Shown here: in pieces, positions 56,515-64,000 of the stretch
Position numbering within the stretch: position 1 is the first letter of the stretch
Layout: the number at the start of each line of letters is the position of its first letter
Assembly (NCBI GenBank): GCA_973895155.1
Contig: OZ316891.1
Coordinates: 17,112,001-17,176,000, forward strand
Length of the DNA: 64,000 nucleotides
Origin: Marsupella aquatica
Lineage: Eukaryota > Marchantiophyta
Reading direction: 5' to 3'
Translations under genes and position numbers: made by a program
The notes under the pieces: generated by a model
Seen by the model: the letters and a program-made list of their open reading frames with translations, nothing else
Told to the model about the DNA's origin: nothing
Databases searched by the model: none

Positions 56515-57262
56515 TTGGGACACGCTTTTGCCTCGCTCTAGAGGCCCATCGGTGGCTGCGGACCTTAATACGGTGGAGTTATTACTGGAACACATTGAGG
56601 TGGGGACTGAAGCTCAAACACCGACTAACAGCCCTGAACGGGAACGAGTGATTGTTGCGGGAGAAATTTCTACCTCTCCGAAAACTCTGACCACCCTGCC
56701 TACTGAGAGGCTTGAGAACCGGCTTCTCTTATCTTATGTGCCTGCTCCTAAAATACTGGCTGGAGCAGGCATCTTTGTTCCGGCTGGAGCTGTTAGCTTG
56801 CCATTGATACCAACGGGGGCCATGGTTGTGCACTCTCAGAATGCTGACCCGAAGGCATTTTTGTACCATGGAGATTCTGATGTGGACCTAGAGATGTCCG
56901 AGTATGAAGAATATGTCTCGGGTAAAGGGAAGGAAAGAGTCCGGAAGCTGGATAAGCGGACGCCACCGCCTGCAAAGAAGGACAAGAACACTCAGGATGC
57001 TAAAAAGCAACATTCCCTACATTTCTCACCCGAAATTGTGTCGGATGCAGGGGTCATAAAGGGAGGGGAAGAGAGCGGAATGGAGGTTGAGCGGTCTACT
57101 GGATGGAGGTCTGTCCCTCAGGGGGGCCTGCTACTCCCCTATGATGGCCGGACTGACACAATGATGGAGGAAACTATTGCGGACACTCCACGACATTGGC
57201 AAGGCATAATCACTGTAAGAGATGGAAATGGTTCCTCTCCGGGAGGACGTGCACGCATTTAA
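56515..57262 (+). pseudogene. Second LINE, ORF1 C-terminal tail
   Basis: An open frame of 244 codons with MSEYEEYV and a terminal SPGGRARI, matching MSEYEEYI and SPGGRLRI of the first LINE ORF1. Polar, Ser/Glu-rich linker; no catalytic motif. Confidence 0.75.
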
Positions 57263-57299
57263 GGATTGGCAACGTGCTATGCTTGTGGGTCGGAGGTGA

Positions 57300-58034
57300 G
57301 GTATAACAAGCCTGCTTCAGATTGCTTCCTGGAATGTCTGCGGGTTGTGTGAACCTAACAAGAAAATGGTAGTCAAGAACTGGATTGAATCACGGAGAGA
57401 GAAGATAGATATTTTGGCGTTACAAGAAATCAAAGCAGACCAATTCCGACTTGATATTGCTCTTAGGGCTATTCTGCCGACATATCACCACCTCACTTCT
57501 GTACCGGATGAGGGCAGGGGAGGGTCTGCTCTGCTAATCCACCCTGACTTGAAGGTACTGGCAACGAGAACAATTGACTTGGGAAGGGCTGTATGGGCCA
57601 TGGTCGAATCAGATGGAGGCAAATTTGGTATGGTCAGCATCTATGCTCCTAACTTGCCTAGACTAAGGGCTTGCTTATGGCATGAGCTGAAATCACTCCT
57701 CCCCCAAGGGAACTAGATACTTGGTGGAGACTTTAACATGACTGAATTCATAGAGGACTTGAGTGGCCTATCACCTCTGCTTAAAGGTCGGGAAGCTGAG
57801 TTTTGGCGTTTTCTGAAAGTTTGACTGGACCTAGCAGATGCACTGATGATCAAAGGTGAGGTCACTGGCTCTCGATTTACTTGGCGCAGATGCAGGAACG
57901 GGGTAATTGTGCAGTCCCGTTTGGATCGTTTCTATTTCAGTGAAAAAGGGGAATGGTTGGAGGACTTACTAGAACCGATACATGATGGAGGGTCAGCACT
58001 TTCTGACCATGATCCTGTGGTGCTACAACTTTGA
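57300..58034 (+). pseudogene. Second LINE, ORF2 endonuclease
   Basis: SWNVCGLCEPNKK, LALQEIKADQ (catalytic Glu kept), SIYAPNLPRLR, GGDFNMTEF and SALSDHDPV (catalytic His kept). Both residues lost in the first LINE are intact here, but a TAG at 57715-57717 replaces the conserved Trp codon, and a further break lies near 57824. Confidence 0.88.
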
Positions 58035-59207
58035 CTGGGAGCCAGAGAGATTACCAGTTGTCCTCCGGGTGGGCAGGTGTGGTTTAAAGCAAACCCGGCA
58101 GTGGTCAAAAACAAGGATCATTTGAAGGCATTGGAAGGGGCCTGGAAGCTAGAGAAAGGTGAATGTGCAGAGCCGTTGCTGGCATTTGAATGGGCGTCCT
58201 ATCAAATGCGCAAAATGTACCGTTTAAAACATGGCTCCCCTAAAGCCAGGGTGGAAGAGATGAACGCCCTATAGGATCGATTATGGACTCTAAAGGAGTC
58301 CATGTTGGAGGACAATTCGAAGGAAGATATGAGAGAATACATAGATGTTGAGGACCTCTTGCATGCAGCGGAACTGGAAGAGGCACATGCTGGACGACGA
58401 CTAGCACGGATCAAATGGTTGGGGGAAGGAGAGGAACCCACCAAGTTCTATTTTTCTACGGTAAAAGCTAAGCGAAGCAGGGAAGCTATGAGATCTCTTA
58501 TCACTGAAGGAGGAGTGGAGGTCACTAAGCCAGTTCAAATCCTGAAGGAAGTAGTACGACACTGCCTAGAGCTGTATGCCCCCTGATCTTACTGAAGGCG
58601 AGCGTGGGGAGATGAGGCGAGCTAGGAGTTCACTCCTTGCTCACACTCATCACACATTAATTTACGCTGAACTGACCAGACTAGAAGTGCTCCCCAGTGG
58701 CAAGGAAATTAAGGATACTCTCTGGCTGATGCCTTCTGATAAGGCCCCCGGCCCTGATGGAATGACGGCCGAGGTCTATCAGGCTTGCTCGGACTTTATG
58801 GAGATGGATCTCATAGCCATGATGCAAGTGTTCTGGCTGTCTGGTAACTTAGTTGCTAGCATCAAAGATGGTATCATCAAATTTATCCCCAAGAAACTGG
58901 ATAAGCAGTTCTTGAAGGACTGGAGGCCCTAACAATGTTGAACACCATTTACAAGCTCATTGCCAAAATATTGGCTAATAGGCTAATGGTTCTCCTCCCT
59001 AAGCTGATTAATGCACAGCAGATAGGATTCATTCCTGGCAGGAATATTTTAGAAAACATCTCATTGGCCTGGTTAACCTGTGACTGGGCAAAAAACAAGA
59101 AAAGGGAATCCTTGTTTCTCAAATTAGATTTCAAAAAAGCATTTGATAGAGTCAATCAAGAGTACATCTGGGAGACCATGCACTTGTTAGGGATTGGCAG
59201 GACTTCA
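58035..59207 (+). pseudogene. Second LINE, ORF2 reverse transcriptase (truncated)
   Basis: MPSDKAPGPDGMTAEVY, FLKDWRP, IGFIPGRNILENISLAW and LKLDFKKAFDRV are the early RT blocks. Frames shift at about 58275, 58585 and 58932. The segment carrying the catalytic FADD is missing because copy C begins at 59208. Confidence 0.88.
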
Positions 59208-60002
59208 TGTGGTGCGTCCCATGGCGCCCAAAACCCAAGAAACCCCCCGGCACAAGGCGATTCCCGTAGGTTTCGTCCTCGACGAGGCCGTTTCCACGGC
59301 TTAGCAGCATGGGACGCTGCTAATCTCCTCTACTACTACGATTAACATTTTACACACATATACTGGACAGATCCTTCATCGGGTCATGAGATACTTAGCC
59401 GGCCTATTCTAGGCCCTCCCTTGTATTCCTCTCCTAGTCTTCCATTAGGTATGTTTGGATTCCGCCGCCGGAATGATCCCCAATTGGCTTGGTTAAGCCG
59501 CTAAGACCTCTCTCAGCTCGACACATCCATCTCTCACTCCCTTGCTACTTCCCTTCATTGATGTGGGCACTCTTCACACAAGTTAATGCGACACACAAAT
59601 AGCAAAATGACTCCTTCTAACTGAGTTATACCATGCACTTGCCATACAAACAGTACATCTCATACACAAGCTCTGCGAACTAAGCCATGAGGCCAACTCT
59701 ATTCAGTTCTTAGGTATGAGGAAACATGAATATACACAAGGGTCACTGTATAACTAACCGAGAGCTTCTCTTACTACTTGATCCCAGCCCTGCTGGTGCA
59801 ACTAAAAACTTGCTAAAGAAGAGGCCCTTAACTCCCCGCAGCCCAGGTACTTATCCTGGTTGTGATCCGCCTGATTCCTTGTAGCGTAAGCCTAATCTAC
59901 TTACTGTAATCTACCTAACTATAATCTACCTATGTACAGCGAGATAGGAGCACAAGTGTCGCCCTCACTCGTGGATCCGCAATCCCTCTAATCTAAGTGT
60001 CA
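59208..60002 (-). repeat. LTR-like block of copy C (~795 bp)
   Basis: Read on +, it starts TGTGGTGCGTCCC and ends AAGTGTCA, corresponding over its length to the copy A and B LTRs with scattered differences and small indels. Confidence 0.7.
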
Positions 60003-60185
60003 GGGCCGTCTCCTGGTCCTGATCCTTAGTCTAAACTTGGAGATCAGCGCCCGCCCTGCCCACTCACGCCTCCTACCTCCACGTCCGCCCTCCCTAAAAG
60101 GGACGGCTCCCTTACACCATCACGACCCTGGTGGCTGGTCCTCAATGGACGCCCCCAACGCTTCCTCTGCAGCCACTGCCGTTGG

Positions 60186-63100
60186 TCAGTCCTCTAACAG
60201 ATTACCTGCCCCGGACCGAGTCAACTCTTCATCGGCTTGACTGGGTCCACCCTCGGCTTGGGCCTCAGCATCGGCCACGGCCTCCCCGACATGTTCTAGT
60301 GGAGGATCTGGTACCTCGGCTTCATTATTGGTTGTCCTGGCCTCGGCCTTGCCATCCCCACTTCCTAGGACTGGTGGATCCACCGCCGTGCCGATGCCGG
60401 AGGTTGGTGCCGGGTTTATCTTCTCGGTCACAACGGCTTGAGAAGCAGTATAACTCCCAAACCTAGAAGGTTTCCGCTTCTTCTTCTTCCCTATTTCGAC
60501 AGCCGGTTCCTTCCCCTTGCCACTTACCTCCGGCACCGGGGTGAGTGTCTCGGCTTGTCCTTTGGCCAATACTACCCCTGGTAACTAGGTTGCCCCAATT
60601 GGAGTTGGACCTGATGAAGCCAAGCATTTAAATACTGCGGCTTGTTTCTTCAGCCGCTCCGTTTGGTTGTCGGCCCGCCGCTGTAGGTTCTCCATCTTCC
60701 TCGTGATTTCCTCCAACTCCTCCTGGGTCTCGTCCAGGTCCTTGCGCGCCTCCTCCAGCTCCTTTCCGGCTTCCTCCAATTCTTTCTTTAAGGTAGCCCT
60801 CTCCTCCTGGGTTGCTCTTAGCTCCTTGTCAAGCTCTACTACGACCATAGACTTCATCTTATTCATCTTGGCATAAGTCTGGTCGAGCTGGTTGTCCTTT
60901 TCATGCAGGTCGGCCTTGAAGCTGGCCGTCAGGGATGCAAGCTCCTGCTGCAGTGCAATAATCCCTTGATAGGATTTCCCTAACTCTGCTTCCTTCTGCT
61001 CAAGGGCTCCGCGGATATCTTCGAGCTCTCCTTTCAACGCCCTCTCCCTTCTCTGAGTCTCCGCCATGGCCCGGTTGTTGGCGGTTAAGTGGGCCTCCTC
61101 TGCGTCCCTTAGCTCCCGCTTCCATTTCTCTCTTTCCTTGACTGCGCCGGCCAACTCTCCTTGGGTCCGAGTTAGTTTTTCTTTGATAATCTGATTGTCA
61201 GACTGAGCGGTATCCAACTACCCCTGCATGATGTTTAGCTCATGCCGCTTAATCTGCAGCTCATCTTGGGCTTTCTTGGCCACCTGCAGGACTTCCACCT
61301 CGGCTTCCTTCTCCCTAAGCCGTCGGATGACCTCGTCCTTCTTGCTTCTCTCCAAAGATGGCTTCTTCTAATCGGTGCTTCTCCAACCTCTCCCTCTGGA
61401 AGAAAGGTCCCTGCTCCAACTCCTCCCCAAAGCTGCTGAGCGCCAGGTCCCCACACATCTCCCCGTACTCCATGGCTCTATCTTTAGCATAGGTGGAGTA
61501 AGTAGAAGTCATCGGCAACAACCACCTCGGCCTCTGTTCCCAAGCTGCCTTGCGAATTTCTTCTACGGTGGCAAGAGGGTTGCTTTTTTTTTTCGGCAAG
61601 CCGCTTGATGTCCTCCGGCCAATCTCCTCCTGGTAAATCTTTCTCTAGCCAGGGCTGCCCTCTCTTCCTCCCTGAGTCGCTCCTGAAAATCTTGTGTCGT
61701 CTGCTTTATGCCGTCAAAGCTCGGGGGAGCAACCTCTGGTGGGGGAGACTCGGGGCTACTTTGCTGGGTGGGGTCCCCTCGAACTACTTTTGGAAGCATG
61801 GGGATAAATCGGCCATAGGTCCTTACTCCTGGAACATGATGATCCGACCCATAGCTGGAGTTATCATTACTGTAGTCCTCCACCGCCTCCTCCACTGCTT
61901 GGACTCCCTGCTTCCCCCTCTGTTCCCCTGGTCCTGCCGTGAAAATGGCCTCACAGATCCGGGCCCTTGTTCCTCCTCTGGGTTCCAGGCTGTCCTCTCC
62001 CTCTGCTCTCCGTGGGAAGGAGCCTTAGGCTGCTCTGCCTCCGATTCAGGGCTTGAGGCTCCCACATACATTCGCACTCCCGGCTTGTGTTCCGGCCTCC
62101 TTCTCTCCTTGGCTCCGGTAAAGGGGTTTTCCCTCCTGAGTCGGCTTAGGCCGGCCTCTGGGGCAGTGTCCTGTACCGGTGCCGGTGCCGTTGCCGTTGC
62201 TGGTGCCGTTCTCTCCTTCTCCAGCATTTTCAATAGATTCTGCATGCCTGATTGCTGCATCGGCAAGTCTTCTTTCCTTGCCCGAAACACCTGCTCGATC
62301 ATAGGACTGACAGGCTGGTTGGGCTCTTCTGTTGTCGGCCTTTGCTCCGGAACCTCCTCCGGTGCCCTTGCCGATAGGGGAAGTATTGGGGCAAAGATTT
62401 GACTTCTGGCATACCGGCACAACAGCGGCATGTGATAGCCAAGTTGGGACACGCTTCCCACGCCGATCACCTACTGTTCCTCCTTCAAGATTTTCTTTAG
62501 TTAGTTGAGGAGGTACCCGTTGTAATCCCGACTTGGGTCTAGCCTTTCTGCCAGGTAGACCTGAGCCTTGCCGATCTCTGCCCTCGGCAAGTTACAATGC
62601 ATGGTCACCCGCAAGAAATCAATCATCTCTCCGATGTGCGGGTTGGTGCAGGTGTTCCGGAAGAATCCATTCTTCATTGATGGTCCTGGGAACGACCGGA
62701 ACTCCTTGTCAGGTAAGGTCTTCCTGGTATCAACCTTGGTCTTATTACCCATCGGCAAGCCAAACACCTCGGCAATCACCCAGGGAGTGAGATAGAAATC
62801 CTTCCCATACACCCTCGTGGAATTGGTCTCGGGTTCCCATGATCCCACGAATTCTAATAAGTCTAAGTCCGGCACCTCCGGCTTCAGCCATGGTAATCTT
62901 ACGAAGGCTTCCAAGCCGGATCCGGCCATGAAGCCCTGGTACTTCTTGGTCTGCATGGCCGTAAAGCATGCATCCTCCTCCCGTGCAAAATGTAATTGCA
63001 CTTCCTCTGGTAGGGTCGCCGCCCAGCCTTTCCAGGTGTCATCATTTGTTGGAATGGCATTGATGGGATCAACCTCCTCCTCTTTGGCTTCTCCCTGCCT

Positions 63101-63800
63101 CCTGTTCTGCTACTCTGCTGGATTCCTTGGTGCCGCTGACCTCATTTTTTTTCCGGGGTGGCCTCTTCGTTGTTGTTTCCTTTCCTCTCCATCTCGGCTG
63201 CCGTGGATGTTTCTCCTAGCACAGTTGCCTTTGTCCACCCTTCCGTGCTACCCTTCAACTCCCAGTGCACGTCGTTGCAGCGGTTGATGGCTTCCTGAAT
63301 GCCGACGATTTTGTCTTCACAAAACAAAAGGTCATCGAGCTGATTGGCAGTAGGAGTCCACAAGAACTCAGCCTTGATGAGTTCTCCTCCTAAGAAGGCA
63401 GACTTCTGCAACTCCCATAGTCGAGCGAGCTCCTGCCATTCTCAAGCTGCTCTCTCCGATTCTTCGTCCTCGTAAGTCCCAATGTACTCAGTTGCCCGTT
63501 CGAACAGGCATCCCCAAAAATGTGTCGCTTGATTGACGTTGCTCATACCCTCCTTGACTCGATCGTTGGTATCTGTTCCCACCCAGAGTGCTTGCATAAG
63601 TAGGTGACAATATTTGGCCTCTCGTAGTCGTCTGCCCAGTTTGTGCTTGCAAATGAGCCACTATTCCTCAAGAGCGGTCCTTACCCCACTCCTCCTCTGG
63701 TCTTCCTTCCCGTTGGTCACCCCTAGCCGCCGACGCTTAGCGCACCCTAACCCTAATCGTGTTCTCTCCCCCGACGTCCTTACTTCCGGCCTCGGCCCGG
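60186..63800 (-). pseudogene. Accessory ORF of copy C (mobile-domain-like plus coiled coil), heavily broken
   Basis: The pieces 63411-63142, 63001-62501, 62470-61823, 61895-61563, 61599-61315, 61217-60585 and 60569-60186 reproduce the copy B protein in order: basic start, FYLTPWVIAEVFGLP region, Pro/Glu-rich linker (longer than in B), coiled coil, KKKKRKPSR basic patch. Frameshifts and stops are more numerous than in copy B. Confidence 0.65.
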
Positions 63801-63907
63801 GTTCCATAGTCACCCTTAATTGTTTATATTTTCCTTGTCTTGTTACTATACTAAGGTGTTTCCAGGGTACACTCCTGCTTTTACCATGTAAACCGGCCTA
63901 GTGATTC

Positions 63908-64000
63908 CTGGCTAGGCATCACACTTCATTTCATCATGTTAGTCTAGGCCCTGCTAGCTGAAGCATCATCGCGGGTACAGGTAAATGGATTGATGTCTGA
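63908..64000. other. Continuation beyond copy B/C homology
   Basis: Past 63907 the sequence no longer matches copy B, which is truncated there. It may be the further internal region of copy C; too short to classify. Confidence 0.4.

Larger units (their letters stand above)
46945..59207 (+). mobile_element. Second L1-type LINE, interrupted twice and 3' truncated
   Basis: LINE-derived pieces on + are 46945-48158, 54568 to about 54750, and about 56515-59207. They correspond in order to ORF1 (two parts), ORF1 tail plus ORF2 endonuclease, and reverse transcriptase of the LINE at 37.1-44.2 kb. The interruptions are the copia element (48159-54567) and an insertion of about 1.75 kb. At 59208 the LTR of copy C cuts the reverse transcriptase just after the segment matching FDRV...WETM. 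Confidence 0.9.
59208..63907 (-). mobile_element. LTR-element copy C (accessory ORF plus LTR)
   Basis: Same family and orientation as copy B: LTR at 59208-60002, then the accessory ORF (63.4-60.19 kb) and the same upstream noncoding stretch to 63907. It is inserted in the second LINE with its terminal TGTGGTGCGTCCC at 59208. A possible target duplication on the LINE side is CTTCA (59203-59207). The other end is outside the window. Confidence 0.75.

Overview
The window looks like nuclear DNA of a land plant. It is almost entirely transposable elements, many nested in one another: Ty3/gypsy-type, Ty1/copia, L1-type LINE, CACTA (En/Spm), a MULE-like element and a transposase-like DUF7869-type element. 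The introns have GT-AG boundaries, and I recognise no ordinary host housekeeping gene. The lineage cannot be named from the sequence alone. Nearly every coding region carries one to several premature stops or frameshifts, so most elements are recently dead rather than active.

Layout. 1-8.34 kb: two copies (A on +, B on -) of one LTR-element family lie tail to tail around a gag fragment. The family carries a long accessory ORF (about 1,220 codons: mobile-domain-like N-terminus, coiled-coil C-terminus) next to an LTR of about 0.8 kb. 8.35-11.14 kb: fragment of a different gypsy element on -, with a tRNA-Asp-type primer site, a duplicated gag start and a putative 2-kb LTR. 11.5-22.2 kb: the most unusual segment, two divergent genes. 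The - gene encodes a ParB-like domain followed by a beta-class DNA methyltransferase-like domain. The + gene encodes a GCM/WRKY-type zinc cluster followed by a MULE-like transposase fold. A 15-bp palindrome, TAGCGCCNGGCGCTA, recurs in every intron of both genes, in the shared promoter and in both flanks, and never in an exon. 22.35-32.44 kb: a CACTA element with a broken TNP2 transposase, an opposite-strand coiled-coil gene and a SET-domain gene. 32.5-37.1 kb: a decayed DUF8039/DUF7869-type transposase-like gene. 37.14-44.19 kb: a LINE on - bounded by a 19-bp target-site duplication. 45.0-46.2 kb: a small element with inverted ends. 46.9-59.2 kb: a second LINE on +, interrupted by a copia element (48,159-54,567, 135-bp LTRs, 5-bp duplication GTTTC) and by a second insertion of about 1.75 kb, then cut off at 59,208 by copy C of the first LTR family, which runs to the window end.

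How the parts relate. Two neighbouring DNA transposons each carry a predicted methyltransferase besides their transposase: one DNA-type (degenerate catalytic motif) and one protein-type (SET). I infer that these are transposon-encoded chromatin or DNA modifiers, and that the palindromes are the binding or modification sites of the first element. The gene model of the ParB-methyltransferase gene (four exons, all splice phases consistent) excludes bacterial contamination.
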